The notes: generated by a model from the sequence alone, not told the origin. 64,000 nt of DNA from Singulisphaera sp. GP187 (GCF_900129635.1 NZ_FSRB01000001.1:3139501-3203500); one strand, 5' to 3'. Positions 1 through 10,528 are shown, numbered from the stretch's first letter. A program made the numbers and translations.

Positions 1-3000
1 GTTGTACTCCATGCCGTACTGGACGAGGTATGGCGAGTTCACGTTGTCGTAGAGCGGCGAATAGTCGGGGGGAGGCGTGCTGGTCGGATTCGTACGCCAC
101 GGCGGCCCGAGCGAGGCGTTACCGACTCCTCCCGACGGTGTGAACGCCAAGGTCGCCGGGCCTTGCGTCGGGCCCGGAGTCGCCACAGCGGCCTTCGTGT
201 AGTAAACGTCGGTATTGACGAACCGGGTCGCCGTGCCATCGGGATCGCGGAAGTCGATGATGTTGACCACGTACTGGCTCAGTTGGGCAAGCTCTTCAGG
301 CGTATCGACCGCCTTGGGGGGAAGAATTTGCTTGAGCAGTTGATAAGTCTCGCGAATCCACTTTTGCCGGACCGGTTCGTCGTAGCGGTTCGAGATCGGC
401 AGTGGGAAGTTGAGGTTGATCTTACGATCGCGATGCGCCAACGACGGAAGTTTCCGCGGAACTGTGTAGGCCGTGCTTGCGGCATTCGCGTCGTAGAACG
501 TCGCCCTCTGACTCCTGAGAAAGCTCTCGGTGCTGAGGTTGGCGTTCTCCATCGACGGGTACACGATGGACGATGAAGCCAACGTTTTCGGCGAGGCATA
601 AAACCAGGTGTTACCATATGGGGCGTTGACCGAAGTGACGGTCGGCCATTCCAGGTCGTTCGCCGGATTGTCGTGCGCCCAGACGAAGTTGGTGGGTTCC
701 CAACTCTCGATGGAGAAGAGGCGACGACGGCGACTCCCGTCTCTCGGATTCGTGAAACTGACCGGGGCCAGGTCCTTCAACCGGCTCGCCAATGACACCC
801 CGTCGGTGTCTTGCTGACGATAAAGCCACTCCAGGTCGGCCGCACCGAACGGCTGGTCCGCCGGGTGGGGATTGTACAACTGCATCTCATCGGCTTCGTT
901 GAGATTTGCCGACGAATTACTTGTGTTGACAAACTGATCGTAAGTCGGAACCCAGGGATCATTCGGCGGGCTCAGCGGCGGAATATTGTTGGACGGCATC
1001 CCTCCCATCAGGACCGTGCTAAGCCCGGCGGGGATGAGCGGCCTTCGGTACGATTCAAAACCACGGTAAAGATTGTTGGTCAAATCCACCGGAACGATCT
1101 GACCACTCACGGGGGTCTTATTCAGGGGAGGGGCGGGTTTTCCGATGCCCTGTTCCCAGTAGGAGTTGCTGCCGTAAGGATACCAGATGAAACTCGTCGG
1201 CGTCCCCGGCGCGGTCGCCACCAAGGGCGCAGTCGGCAGAGCTAGTCCAGGCGGTGTCGCCAGCAACAGTCCGGGTGGACGGAAATGCTTGAGAAAGGCG
1301 ACGCGCCCGTAGTCGTCGGCCCCAATGGGAAGCGTAACAGTCGTGCCAACAGGCGTCTTGAAGTTATTGACAAGTCCGTCCCCCATGACGTCGATCGGGG
1401 TCACGAACCGACGCAGACGCTCCACCGGAAGCGCCAACGAACCGCTCGGATCCAGGAAGTCGGCATTTTCGCCGAGCGTAGTGATCACGGCCCCTCCAAC
1501 GCTATTCGTCGGAGTCGTGGCACCCGTCAAATTGGACGGATACCAGTCGAACGCGTTGTAGTTGTCGTCGCGGGCGTCACCGTACCGAGGTGCGGTGCCA
1601 ACCCACTGGCCCGAGACCCCCGCGCGGACCTGGTTTTGATAGTAGTAGGTCGGCGGCAGAAAGGGCCAACCCGGGAGTTGTGGCACCGTCGAAGCCACGG
1701 CAGGCCCCGTCAATGCGATCGGCTGGTCGGCCGGCTCGCCCCAACGGCCGGCGATCGGATCGCTTGTCGTTGTGGAATAGGGAGGCGGACCAGTATGAAT
1801 CACATCCGCGATGTCCATGACACCGTTAGGCAAGTACATCGGCTTGCCGTTGACTACGACGAAATTCTGGTCATCGCTGAGCGGGACGTCGATTCCCATC
1901 GCATTCTTGTATACGGCCGGCGAGCGAGTTCCCGCCAGAAGGTTGCGCAGTTGAGTCAGACTGACCGGCACCCCGGCATTCCCCCACCACTGGCTATTGG
2001 TGTAAGCACCGGAGTTGTCCGAGTTGTCACCGGCGAGATAGACCCCTGGGGCGGTCAGCCTACCCGCAACACTCGTTCCTGCGTTATCGAGCGGAGCATA
2101 AAGCGCCGTCGTCCCCGTCGAACCCTCAATGAACGCATTTTGAAGCGCATAAGTCGGGTCGATCTCCGAAGGTGAGAACCCCTTGCTTGACGCGTGCGCT
2201 CCCATCGGCAAGCCATACGTTCCCGTCACAGGATCAAGGAGCGTACGGAGCTGAAGGTTACCCGCGGTATTAAGCGGAATCCGGCCATTCAAACCGATGA
2301 TCATGAACGCGAACAACGGCTTAAACAATCGCCCATCCGTATTCCGTCGTGGGGGATAACCGAGGTCAAGCCAGACGGAGTCGGTCGTGCCGTCACCATC
2401 GTTATCCACGTCATAGGTGATTTTCCCACTCGCGTTGGGATAAAGCGGTTTGAAGGTGTTGGCGTCGTGCCCATCCACAGCCCGAGGACGGAGAATCTTC
2501 GACGCCGAGAAGACGTTCTTGCTCTTCCAGTCATCGTACGGAGCCACGCCTGTGATCGGATCCTTTACTATGGAGTCGTAAACAAGAATCCCAGGGCGGT
2601 GGAACGACGGGATCATGATCTGGCTGTCGCCGCTCTGCATGGCGAGGAACCAGTTCTCGAGATCGCAAGCGTCGTAGTCCTCATCCATCCCGCAACCAAG
2701 GTTGGTGGGCGAGCCGTAAGCCGACGACGTCTGGAATGGGTTCGTCGCAAAGTTGCCCGCGAGGATGTTCCCGTTGGTCCGAAAATTCCCGAACTGAGCC
2801 ATTCCTCGGTTGGACAGGGCCGCGGCATCGGCCGCGGCAAGATTGAGCGTGAGATCGCTCAGCACAGGGTTGAGAGCCGAAACTCCCGGCCCGTTGAACG
2901 CATGGAGAAAACGGCCGTCGAGCGTGAAATTGGCCGGCAGACTAGCCGCATTCCTATTCGTATATCGCCAGTTGAGCCCGATCAGCGTGCTTTGCCCAGG

Positions 3001-3852
3001 CCCCGTAGTCACGGCATTACTTACATAGTTGTAGTTGTAATAATTATAGTTCTGGATCGGAGGATTCGTAGGTGTGCCGTCCGGCGTATACGAGCCAGCC
3101 GGGAACGAGACGGGAAGGGGGTACGGAATTGTCGGTGCTTGAGAGAAATAAGTGGGCGCCACCGGTGCTTCCGTCGGCACCACTGGCGTGGGCATCACGT
3201 CAGTGGTCGATCCATAGGAATTGTCGTGCGGGGCGACGTAGAAAACTCGAAGTCCAGATATATTGACATCAGCCAAAATCTCATGAGTCTCTCCGACGTA
3301 GTAGGCGGCGACAGGGGTCGCGGCGTTGTCCACCACGGGAGGGAACTTCATGATCCATCGCGTGAAGTTATACCCATAAAGCGCGGGTTCAGGTGCGGCG
3401 ATGTTCGTGGCGATCTGGATCAACCCATCCACAGCGACTTGATGAGATGTCCCATCAACATCAAGAACATTAACGAACGTAGATGGAGGAACCGTGGTAG
3501 GTATCGGAGTGACCGCAGTGATCTGGAAGGGTACCCCGTTCGCCGGATTGCTCGACAACGCCGAGTTGTATCTCGCATCATTGCCGTACATGTCATTCTT
3601 GAGGCTATGCCCCCGGATTGCCGACTGAGGGTTGTCGGTATCATCGATCAGTTGAGCCAGCGCATAGTCCATCATCTCTGAGGACTCGGGCCAGTTCTGG
3701 GCCTGCGAGAAGTTCCGGGAGTTGACCTTGACCTGGCCGCTGAACGTCGCGAACGTCACGCCGATCAGCGCCAGTAGGCCAAGCATGCCGAGAACCAAGA
3801 TCAGGACAACACCCCGGCGCTGGATGCGAGTCCGTGGGAAGGTAGCAAACAT
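1..3852 (-). CDS. GspK/PilX-like large pilin-related protein (C-terminus beyond window)
   Basis: The frame is open from an ATG at 3852 to the window edge, giving 1284 codons without a stop, so the C-terminus is missing. The N-terminus is a short basic leader followed by a pilin-type hydrophobic helix (RRGVVLILVLGMLGLLAL). The residue at position +5 after the Gly is Leu rather than Glu, as is usual for GspK minor pseudopilins. The rest is rich in Asn, Thr, Pro and Tyr, fitting a secreted beta-rich domain. It is the last gene of the pilus/secretion run and starts 31 bp after the preceding gene. A typical GspK has about 300 residues, so this is a planctomycete giant form. Assignment to GspK rests on the leader and gene order and is inferred; the product may instead be a PilX-like minor pilin. 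Confidence 0.75.
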   Translation of the reverse strand, partial: MFATFPRTRIQRRGVVLILVLGMLGLLALIGVTFATFSGQVKVNSRNFSQAQNWPESSEMMDYALAQLIDDTDNPQSAIRGHSLKNDMYGNDARYNSALSSNPANGVPFQITAVTPIPTTVPPSTFVNVLDVDGTSHQVAVDGLIQIATNIAAPEPALYGYNFTRWIMKFPPVVDNAATPVAAYYVGETHEILADVNISGLRVFYVAPHDNSYGSTTDVMPTPVVPTEAPVAPTYFSQAPTIPYPLPVSFPAGSYTPDGTPTNPPIQNYNYYNYNYVSNAVTTGPGQSTLIGLNWRYTNRNAASLPANFTLDGRFLHAFNGPGVSALNPVLSDLTLNLAAADAAALSNRGMAQFGNFRTNGNILAGNFATNPFQTSSAYGSPTNLGCGMDEDYDACDLENWFLAMQSGDSQIMIPSFHRPGILVYDSIVKDPITGVAPYDDWKSKNVFSASKILRPRAVDGHDANTFKPLYPNASGKITYDVDNDGDGTTDSVWLDLGYPPRRNTDGRLFKPLFAFMIIGLNGRIPLNTAGNLQLRTLLDPVTGTYGLPMGAHASSKGFSPSEIDPTYALQNAFIEGSTGTTALYAPLDNAGTSVAGRLTAPGVYLAGDNSDNSGAYTNSQWWGNAGVPVSLTQLRNLLAGTRSPAVYKNAMGIDVPLSDDQNFVVVNGKPMYLPNGVMDIADVIHTGPPPYSTTTSDPIAGRWGEPADQPIALTGPAVASTVPQLPGWPFLPPTYYYQNQVRAGVSGQWVGTAPRYGDARDDNYNAFDWYPSNLTGATTPTNSVGGAVITTLGENADFLDPSGSLALPVERLRRFVTPIDVMGDGLVNNFKTPVGTTVTLPIGADDYGRVAFLKHFRPPGLLLATPPGLALPTAPLVATAPGTPTSFIWYPYGSNSYWEQGIGKPAPPLNKTPVSGQIVPVDLTNNLYRGFESYRRPLIPAGLSTVLMGGMPSNNIPPLSPPNDPWVPTYDQFVNTSNSSANLNEADEMQLYNPHPADQPFGAADLEWLYRQQDTDGVSLASRLKDLAPVSFTNPRDGSRRRRLFSIESWEPTNFVWAHDNPANDLEWPTVTSVNAPYGNTWFYASPKTLASSSIVYPSMENANLSTESFLRSQRATFYDANAASTAYTVPRKLPSLAHRDRKINLNFPLPISNRYDEPVRQKWIRETYQLLKQILPPKAVDTPEELAQLSQYVVNIIDFRDPDGTATRFVNTDVYYTKAAVATPGPTQGPATLAFTPSGGVGNASLGPPWRTNPTSTPPPDYSPLYDNVNSPYLVQYGMEYN

Positions 3853-3883
3853 GGGAGGAGATCCCCTTTCCCTCTCGATTCGA

Positions 3884-5908
3884 TCACAGCTTTTCGCTGA
3901 AATCTTGACGGATTGTCAACGTCTTGACTCGTTCGTTCCGGGGGTCAACCACCCGGATCTGGATCTGGATTCCACGCATCGGCGCCGGATAGGGTGCCGG
4001 ATAGGACGGGTAAATCGGCGGTGACCAGGGAGGACCCACCGGCAACTTCGTCGTCGGATCGAACCCCGTGGCAGGAACCCGGGTGTAGTCGGTCGACCAG
4101 CTATCCCAAACTCGCCTCAACCGCATCACGGCCGCGTTGGCGTCGCCCACGTTTCCGTTGTAGGTACTTGAGACAAGCGGATAAGTAATCGCTGGATAGA
4201 ACGGATTCGGAAACTGGGCATCAATCCGGAGATCATTGTAGAGCGGCGGCATGCGGCCTTCATGAGCGAAGGTTTGCGTCAGAGTATCGAACGCTCCGGT
4301 ATTCCAGTAAGTCACAGGCAAGGTCTGAGTAGTGAACTGGGCTCCGTTCGCCTGGCTAAGGAAGGTCTTCGCAGCCCCGGTGGGTGACGTGATAGGTTGG
4401 AGCCTCAGGTCGTCTCCCCACCCCAGGTCGACATAGCCAGGAAAGGAATTATCGAAGACCTTGATGTCAAAGCTTCGCACACCTGTCATAATCAAGTCGT
4501 CATCCCAGCATGAGAGCCAGAGAGAACTTGATGTGCCGGTCAATGCTGTTCCAAGACCGTCGGTATAATCCTGAGGTGTAACACGATAGGCAGAGGTCAT
4601 CGGCGGTAGAAAATTCAAACCCATGTTCGTAGCATTGGCGCCGGCCGCTGGATTAGCAGTGGCAACGAATGGATGAAGACCATCGGGTTGACTGCCGGAG
4701 CTCACCTGGACACTCGGGTCAGTCCAGCGGGGTAGCATCGTCTCACGCCAAGTCGGAAACCCCCACCAGGTCTGAGTACTCGTCGATGCAGGTGGATTCA
4801 GGCTATCACCGCTCGCGAGTGGCGAGTGATTGATCCGGGAGAGTTGGTCTAGCGCGTTGGCGAACGCTGGATTGGGACTGGGGTCAGTGGAATGAATCCA
4901 TCCCGAGCCAGTCAGCGAACCGGAGTAAGCCGAGGAGTCGGGGACTGAATAGGCTCCTGGAAACAAGTAAGGGAACGCCAGAGTTTCGGTCGAGGCAACC
5001 CGAGCCGCCGTCGTGGCTTCAAACAGCAGTGAGGAGGCGGGCATGCCGTAGTAGAGCGTCGGAGGATAGTCGGTGACCCCGTCACCGACGATGTTCGGGA
5101 CCGCGTCAGGGTTATTATCGTCCGCAATGCCGTCGCCCCCCGCCACTCCCAGATTGTTGGTAAAGTCGTTCCCATAACGTTGATAGAAGGCGCGGTTCTG
5201 ACGGTTTGTCAAATCGCCAAGCGTGTTAAGCTGGATCGGATAGAGAGTCGACATGCTGCCTGGGACGCCCGTAGCCGAGGGGCGGGCCGAAAGGTCGTTC
5301 ACCCCCAGCCAACTCGTGCTGAGGGTGCCGCCGAAAATGGACGGATAAAACGCGAGCGGCAAGGTCCCGCCGGACGTCGCGTTCTTCCACGCGGTATTCA
5401 CCGCATCCTGCTTCTCAGGGGCAACGAGGAAAACGCGGCGATAGAGGTTGCCGTTTCGGAGAAAGTAGATGATCTCGGCATACTGGCTCGTCATCAACAC
5501 AGGCTGATTTGCCGTGGTGTTGGTCGCGCCCAACCAGATCCGACCCTTGAATGGCTGTCCATCAGGAGCCTTGGCGGTGAACCGAATGTAGTCGTCGGTG
5601 TCCTCGTTCTGGAGGTCGGCGAAAGCGTTCTCGCCGATCTCGAGATAGCCAAGGTTGTCGTTGGGATTGATCGGCGGGGTTACCTTTGCAGTAAGCCCAT
5701 TGAGATCGGTGCGGATCGTGATGTCGAGCTGACGGAGATCGCCGTCGAGTTGGTGGAATACTTGCAGCCCCGAGACCGCACCTGTCGCCGAGGTGAAGAT
5801 CGTGACGATCACGGTCATCATCAGGACCAGCAACATCACGGCGACGAGCATCTCGATGAGGGTCACGCCTCGACGCGGCGAACATGGGCGCGGGAATCGG
5901 TTACGCAT
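3884..5908 (-). CDS. Prepilin-type protein, GspJ-like (674 aa)
   Basis: The N-terminus has a type III signal sequence: basic leader, Gly14, then VTLIEML with Glu at +5 of the mature protein, followed by a hydrophobic helix. It is therefore expected to be cleaved and methylated by a prepilin peptidase and assembled in the inner-membrane pseudopilus. The mature region is about 650 residues, several times a normal GspJ (about 200). Position between the GspI-like and GspK-like genes supports the J-type role. The last third has low-complexity Pro/Tyr stretches near the C-terminus. The exact pseudopilin class is inferred from order. Confidence 0.75.
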   Translation of the reverse strand: MRNRFPRPCSPRRGVTLIEMLVAVMLLVLMMTVIVTIFTSATGAVSGLQVFHQLDGDLRQLDITIRTDLNGLTAKVTPPINPNDNLGYLEIGENAFADLQNEDTDDYIRFTAKAPDGQPFKGRIWLGATNTTANQPVLMTSQYAEIIYFLRNGNLYRRVFLVAPEKQDAVNTAWKNATSGGTLPLAFYPSIFGGTLSTSWLGVNDLSARPSATGVPGSMSTLYPIQLNTLGDLTNRQNRAFYQRYGNDFTNNLGVAGGDGIADDNNPDAVPNIVGDGVTDYPPTLYYGMPASSLLFEATTAARVASTETLAFPYLFPGAYSVPDSSAYSGSLTGSGWIHSTDPSPNPAFANALDQLSRINHSPLASGDSLNPPASTSTQTWWGFPTWRETMLPRWTDPSVQVSSGSQPDGLHPFVATANPAAGANATNMGLNFLPPMTSAYRVTPQDYTDGLGTALTGTSSSLWLSCWDDDLIMTGVRSFDIKVFDNSFPGYVDLGWGDDLRLQPITSPTGAAKTFLSQANGAQFTTQTLPVTYWNTGAFDTLTQTFAHEGRMPPLYNDLRIDAQFPNPFYPAITYPLVSSTYNGNVGDANAAVMRLRRVWDSWSTDYTRVPATGFDPTTKLPVGPPWSPPIYPSYPAPYPAPMRGIQIQIRVVDPRNERVKTLTIRQDFSEKL

Positions 5909-5959
5909 GACGGAACTCTCCCTCGAAGCGGACTCACTGGCGGCGGCGCCAGCCGGTGC

Positions 5960-7345
5960 TCAGCGCGTGTAGATCGTCCTTGGAAATACGTTGATAACGT
6001 AGGGCGACACCAAGGCTGCATTGACGTGATAAGGAGAGCCATCGGACGTGTTAAGGAGGGTGAATGCCCGCAACGGAGTGCTTACCCAAACCGTCATCTC
6101 TCGCATGCCCGCAGCCGCATCGCCGGCAAAGGAATTCACGGCCGATGCTGCCTGGGTCCGTTTGGCGATCTGATACCAGAAGCACCGTTGGTAGGGGTAG
6201 TAGTTCCCCGCACTCCCGCCCGACGGACTCGTATACCTTCGCTGGAGGTCCTCAGCCGCACTTCGCTCGTATGTAACGTCCGCGATCCAGTTCCCGACAC
6301 GAATCTCAGGGTCCACCATCGAAACAGGCCAGCGGAGGAGCACGGCGCGGTTCGCAGTCAGCCCATACCCTCGCGTTGCGGTGGCCGTGGCACCTTTCAC
6401 GTTGCTTGTGTAGCCAAAGATCGCTTCGACAACAGTCTCGCCCGCTACAACCCCGGAGTCGACCCCGAAGGGCCGGTTCTCGAAGATGACGATGTCACCG
6501 ACGAAGACCGAGCCATTCGTACAGTCGGCCTGCTGACCAGTGAACATCCACGAATACTTCCAATCGTTCTGCGGAGCCAACATGCCGGTGACGGCATTGG
6601 TCCCCATCGAGAGGTCAGGGACGATCGGGCTGAAGACTCCCGCGCTCGTCGACGTTCCCTTCTCCGACTGAAGAACGATATCTTCAGGCGACACGAAAAT
6701 GTCGGGAACGGCATTCGAGTAGGGGTTCCACACGGGTAGGAACGGGCTGAAGTTCGTGAGCCGTTGGAGCCCGTGGGCACTCGGATTGGTACTGTTGACG
6801 CCGTTGGGATCATTCCGAACGACGCCAATGCCGGACGCGAACCGGGCCTCCGGACCACCCGCCACACCGGGATAGACGCCAGTCTGTTGCCGGTAGAGCG
6901 GATCGTAGGCAACGGGAAGTCCGGGGCCGGGCACGAATCCGTTCGGTGGCTTCACGTTGTGGGGTGGCGCGTTTTGCAGGAGCGGGTCATATGATCCGTT
7001 CCCACGGTATGCCCCGCCCGTAGTGATCGGGTCGGCCCTGAAACTCGACGTGTCCTGGACCCACGGATCGTAGGGCCAAGGCGTATAGGCCGGTAGCGTA
7101 TACCAAGGGCTGTGGTTCGAGTTCAGGAACGATTGCTTGTTCAGAAGATCACGCGCTTCCAGGTCGCCCGTGGCCGACTCGGTCAGAGTACCCGAGCGAG
7201 AGAGTCGGTTGGCGTCGCGAAGCCTGAGCATGCCGAGTGGGAAAAGGGTGGCCAAGGAGACCATCCCAATGCCCAGGATCAGGATCGAGATCAAGATCTC
7301 GGTCAACGTGATGCCCGTCCGCTCTCGCGGCTTGCGCAGGATCAT
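5960..7345 (-). CDS. Prepilin-type protein, GspI-like (461 aa)
   Basis: A short leader MILRKPRERTG precedes ITLTEILIS, so cleavage after Gly11 leaves Glu at +5. A hydrophobic helix ending near ATLFPLGMLRLRDANR follows. This N-terminus, with the FPLG motif, is typical of planctomycete GspI/PulJ-like proteins. The start codon overlaps the stop of the upstream pseudopilin by one base (TAATG), so translation is probably coupled. The body is much longer than a classical GspI (about 130 residues) and has no catalytic motif that I recognise. It probably acts as a minor tip pseudopilin; the function is inferred. Confidence 0.75.
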   Translation of the reverse strand: MILRKPRERTGITLTEILISILILGIGMVSLATLFPLGMLRLRDANRLSRSGTLTESATGDLEARDLLNKQSFLNSNHSPWYTLPAYTPWPYDPWVQDTSSFRADPITTGGAYRGNGSYDPLLQNAPPHNVKPPNGFVPGPGLPVAYDPLYRQQTGVYPGVAGGPEARFASGIGVVRNDPNGVNSTNPSAHGLQRLTNFSPFLPVWNPYSNAVPDIFVSPEDIVLQSEKGTSTSAGVFSPIVPDLSMGTNAVTGMLAPQNDWKYSWMFTGQQADCTNGSVFVGDIVIFENRPFGVDSGVVAGETVVEAIFGYTSNVKGATATATRGYGLTANRAVLLRWPVSMVDPEIRVGNWIADVTYERSAAEDLQRRYTSPSGGSAGNYYPYQRCFWYQIAKRTQAASAVNSFAGDAAAGMREMTVWVSTPLRAFTLLNTSDGSPYHVNAALVSPYVINVFPRTIYTR

Positions 7346-9069
7346 TATCGAGCCTCCCTCAGTCCCTGTTGAGCCTTCAGAAAGGGATAGCCAACGTCAG
7401 ACGTCTTGAACCCTTCACCAAACACGAGAGGCTGTTGAGTCGCACCAGTAATGAATAGGCGGGGGACTGACTCGATCGTGTTTGTGACGACTAGGCCGTT
7501 TGTCGTGAACATTGTCACAAGACGACGATCGTACTTGAGCACCGGGGCTGTCGGCGTACCGGACGGCGGGTAATTCCCAGGTCCCGCCACGTCAAAACCC
7601 GCGTTCGTGGTATCGGCTGCGAGCGCATCCGTAGTCATCGGGAGCTCGTAGTAGGTGTAAACTCCCGTCGTGGGATCGCTGGGGTTTTGATTAGGGGTGC
7701 TCCCGGTCCTTCCCCAGATGGAGCCTCGAGGATAAACATCGTTCCGATCCGTAAGCCAGAAGTGAAGGAACGGGAGAGGATCGGCCGACGTCGGTGCAGA
7801 ATACTGAGTCGTTGGAATGTAATGGCCACTCGTATCCACCATCACATCGCAATAGAGCGAACCAGGCTCAATTGGAATCCGAGACCGCTCCTGCGTGGTG
7901 TTCCAGGTTGTCGCGTCAATTACCATGCCGGCCGGAAGCACAATCTCTCGTGCGCCTGAACTCGGGACGGGGCGTCGCTGGATGATGTAGGGAACATCAT
8001 GCGTTCCCTGCTGGAACTTGCTGGTTACCCAATCGACGGACGGAGAATTCGTTGACGCGATTGCCGGTGCATCAATGAGAATGTTCGCCGCAAGGGAGCC
8101 ACTCCACGCTTCCGGTTCCCACTCGAATGGCTCGTCCGTGAACAAGTTATCCGTGGGCAACCTGCCGTCGATTGTGCCGACAGGTTTGTTCGGCGGCGAA
8201 ATTTTGTTGTTGTTTTGGCCGTCGAACCCCTCGTCAACGTACCCGTCTTTGTCGTCATCTTCGCCGTTGACGAGGAACAGGAATTCAGGACGGGCCTTCG
8301 TCGCAATTGCGAATCCAGCCGGAGGACCAACCGTTGGCGTGTAGTAGGTCCGCTCAAGTGGGGTCGTTGTGCCTGGCGGCCCGACGTTCACGAACAATTC
8401 GGGATTGCCCTGAAAGCCGCTCGCGGCCGACGCCCACGGGTTGATCGTGCAAGGACCGACGATCGTGTAGGCTCGACCCGACCCGCCGATCTTGATCTTG
8501 TCTCCCACCCGGATTGTCCAGTACCAGTTTGTTGGGGAATTCGGCTGACCGAGTGGAGTGACGAAACCTCCAGCAAACGGCGACTCCTCGATCATGAGCA
8601 CGTAGGGCGGAGTAGGAGAGTTCGGGAACAGATACGTTCCCCCGGCGATATTCGCCTGATCGGGAAACGCATAGGCTGGAGGAAAGCCAGTCTGAGATAT
8701 TGCGTTTTGCAATTGGGGCCCGATCGAGACCATGCCTTGGGAGAAGTCTCCCGCTGGCTCGATCGGAATCATCCGGTTGTAGCAGAGTTGCAGCGAACCG
8801 GCTCCTGGCTGGCCCGGTGCCGGAATCGTCAGCGTAGGATCGGGCAGCAGTCGCATCCCCCGGGGGGAGTTATACCTGGCCGCGGAATCCCGAATCCCAA
8901 CGAGCGATCCCGTGAAAATCCGGGCCGCATCGGTGATCTGGCGACCATTGAGAGTCGTCACGAGCGTGGGAATCGCCACGAGCGACGCCAGGAGGATGAT
9001 GGCCAAAACGACGAGGATCTCGACCAGTGTGAAGCCTGACCTCGGATGTTGCCGTTCCTGAATTCGCAT
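7345..9069 (-). CDS. Prepilin-type protein, GspH-like (574 aa)
   Basis: The leader MRIQERQHPRSG is followed by FTLVEILVVLAIILLASL, giving a clean prepilin peptidase site with Glu at +5. After the helix comes NGRQITDAARIFTGSLVGIRDSA, which resembles the GspH/FimT region. The remaining 500 or so residues include a short Asp-rich segment (GEDDDKDGYVDEG, near residue 270) that looks like a calcium-binding loop. The gene sits between the GspG-like and GspI-like genes and overlaps the latter by one base. The family size is usually 150-200 residues, so this is an enlarged variant. Confidence 0.75.
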   Translation of the reverse strand: MRIQERQHPRSGFTLVEILVVLAIILLASLVAIPTLVTTLNGRQITDAARIFTGSLVGIRDSAARYNSPRGMRLLPDPTLTIPAPGQPGAGSLQLCYNRMIPIEPAGDFSQGMVSIGPQLQNAISQTGFPPAYAFPDQANIAGGTYLFPNSPTPPYVLMIEESPFAGGFVTPLGQPNSPTNWYWTIRVGDKIKIGGSGRAYTIVGPCTINPWASAASGFQGNPELFVNVGPPGTTTPLERTYYTPTVGPPAGFAIATKARPEFLFLVNGEDDDKDGYVDEGFDGQNNNKISPPNKPVGTIDGRLPTDNLFTDEPFEWEPEAWSGSLAANILIDAPAIASTNSPSVDWVTSKFQQGTHDVPYIIQRRPVPSSGAREIVLPAGMVIDATTWNTTQERSRIPIEPGSLYCDVMVDTSGHYIPTTQYSAPTSADPLPFLHFWLTDRNDVYPRGSIWGRTGSTPNQNPSDPTTGVYTYYELPMTTDALAADTTNAGFDVAGPGNYPPSGTPTAPVLKYDRRLVTMFTTNGLVVTNTIESVPRLFITGATQQPLVFGEGFKTSDVGYPFLKAQQGLREAR

Positions 9070-9127
9070 GCAGCCCTCCTCTTCCCCAACCCATTCGCAA
9101 CGTGACAGGTAACGCCTCTACTCCCGA

Positions 9128-10339
9128 TTAGTCGAGCTTGCCAGGCGAGAAATTGGTCACGTTATCCTTCTCTCGCGCCCGCACATCTGTCCCAATACTA
9201 GCAATCGGCTGGGAAGTGACATCCACATTGGCCTGCCAGGTCTGCAACGAGTTCGCGGTGTAGGCGCCTGACCCGTCGACGAAAGGCAGCCGTTCATTCC
9301 CATTGGCCAAGTACTGACCGCCGATCCCAAAGAGGCCATCGTTTCCCGCAGAGATGATCTGGTACGTCAATGCGTTTTGCCAGGCGGGAGATTTCGCAGC
9401 GCCCGACGAGTTTCCCGTCCCATTCGTGGGCACCGGCGGGTCGGTCGTGTACGGATTCGGGGCTGGCGAGGAAATGAGGTTCCCGACGGGGGGGTAAGTC
9501 GATGGCGTTGCTGCGTTCGACGCCTTGAATCCGCCTTTGATCGGGCTGAAATTTTCAGACGAGTTACTCTCATCAAAATTGACGTCATCAGGATCGTAGC
9601 CAGCCCCGCCATACGCAGAGAAGTAGCAATACAACCGGAGTTCACGGGGCGATCCCATCGTATCAACATAACCGGGGAACGAACCCGACGTTGAAGGATT
9701 CCGCGTATTGCCAACCAGCCGGGAGCCGGTGAACTCGAACAGCGGAACCGTTCGATTCGAAGACATCACGGAATTTTGGAACGGGTTGGTGGGATTCTTA
9801 GAGAATCCGATGACCGACCATCCTTGGCCACCACTGGCCGATTGGGCTACTCCCCCAAGAAACAGCACGAGACACTCAGGACCGGTCAAAACATAGGGAG
9901 AATCGATGTTTCCATTACCGTTGATATCATAGAAGTTGGTCGCGGTGAGACCAGACGCTGCCCCCGCCGCCCCCGATGTGTTGAATTGCATTCGCGGCCA
10001 AAATCTTCGAAAATAGCTCAGCGTCCGCGGAACGAGTTGAGTCGCGGGAGTGGGAGGAGAAGTGACGGGAAACGTGACCGAGGAATAGTCACCATTCTCA
10101 CTCACGATAATTCGACTCGGCGGGTACTCGCCATACTTTGATTTAAAATCAGCAAGGGCCTGCCCCATGGCCCGGATTTCGGCGGCGACCGCCGCATCCT
10201 TGGCGGTGCTCACGGCACGCATCACAGCCGGAACCAGCAGGCCGACCAGCATGCCGAGAATCACGATGACGACGAGGAGCTCGATCATGGTGAAGCCGAG
10301 CCGGGGGTTGGGGGCGTTCGAGCGCGTCCGTCTTCTCAT
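9128..10339 (-). CDS. Prepilin-type protein, GspG-like major pseudopilin (403 aa)
   Basis: A basic leader ends in Gly15 and is followed by FTMIELLVVIVILGMLVGLLVPAV, a textbook type IV pilin/GspG start with Glu at +5. Next come the AKDAAVAAEIRAMGQALADFKSKYGEYPPS elements that typify GspG alpha-1 and the start of its globular domain. A late segment, YQIISAGNDGLFG, is seen in planctomycete members of this group. It is the first pilin gene downstream of the GspF-like gene, which fits a major or initiating pseudopilin. About 270 extra residues relative to GspG suggest an added surface domain. Confidence 0.8.
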   Translation of the reverse strand: MRRRTRSNAPNPRLGFTMIELLVVIVILGMLVGLLVPAVMRAVSTAKDAAVAAEIRAMGQALADFKSKYGEYPPSRIIVSENGDYSSVTFPVTSPPTPATQLVPRTLSYFRRFWPRMQFNTSGAAGAASGLTATNFYDINGNGNIDSPYVLTGPECLVLFLGGVAQSASGGQGWSVIGFSKNPTNPFQNSVMSSNRTVPLFEFTGSRLVGNTRNPSTSGSFPGYVDTMGSPRELRLYCYFSAYGGAGYDPDDVNFDESNSSENFSPIKGGFKASNAATPSTYPPVGNLISSPAPNPYTTDPPVPTNGTGNSSGAAKSPAWQNALTYQIISAGNDGLFGIGGQYLANGNERLPFVDGSGAYTANSLQTWQANVDVTSQPIASIGTDVRAREKDNVTNFSPGKLD

Positions 10340-10528
10340 CGGGTCAGTCTCCGGGTCACGGGGTCGCTGTTGATCTCAAGGTCGTGCCGTCGTTTCTCAC
10401 TTCGACATCACTAGATAACTTGCCATCATTCCGCCGGTCGGGCTGCACCGAGAGCGCGGGCCGGTGGGTGCGGTCGATCCGACCGGCGTGCGTTCTCGTT
10501 GTTTTCGCGATCGGGCCAGAGTCGCGGC

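Noticed and set aside
1285..3681. Plus-strand open frames opposite the first large gene
   Set aside because: They contain Arg-rich, domain-free sequence. The minus strand is continuously open from 3852 to 1 with a pilin-type N-terminus.
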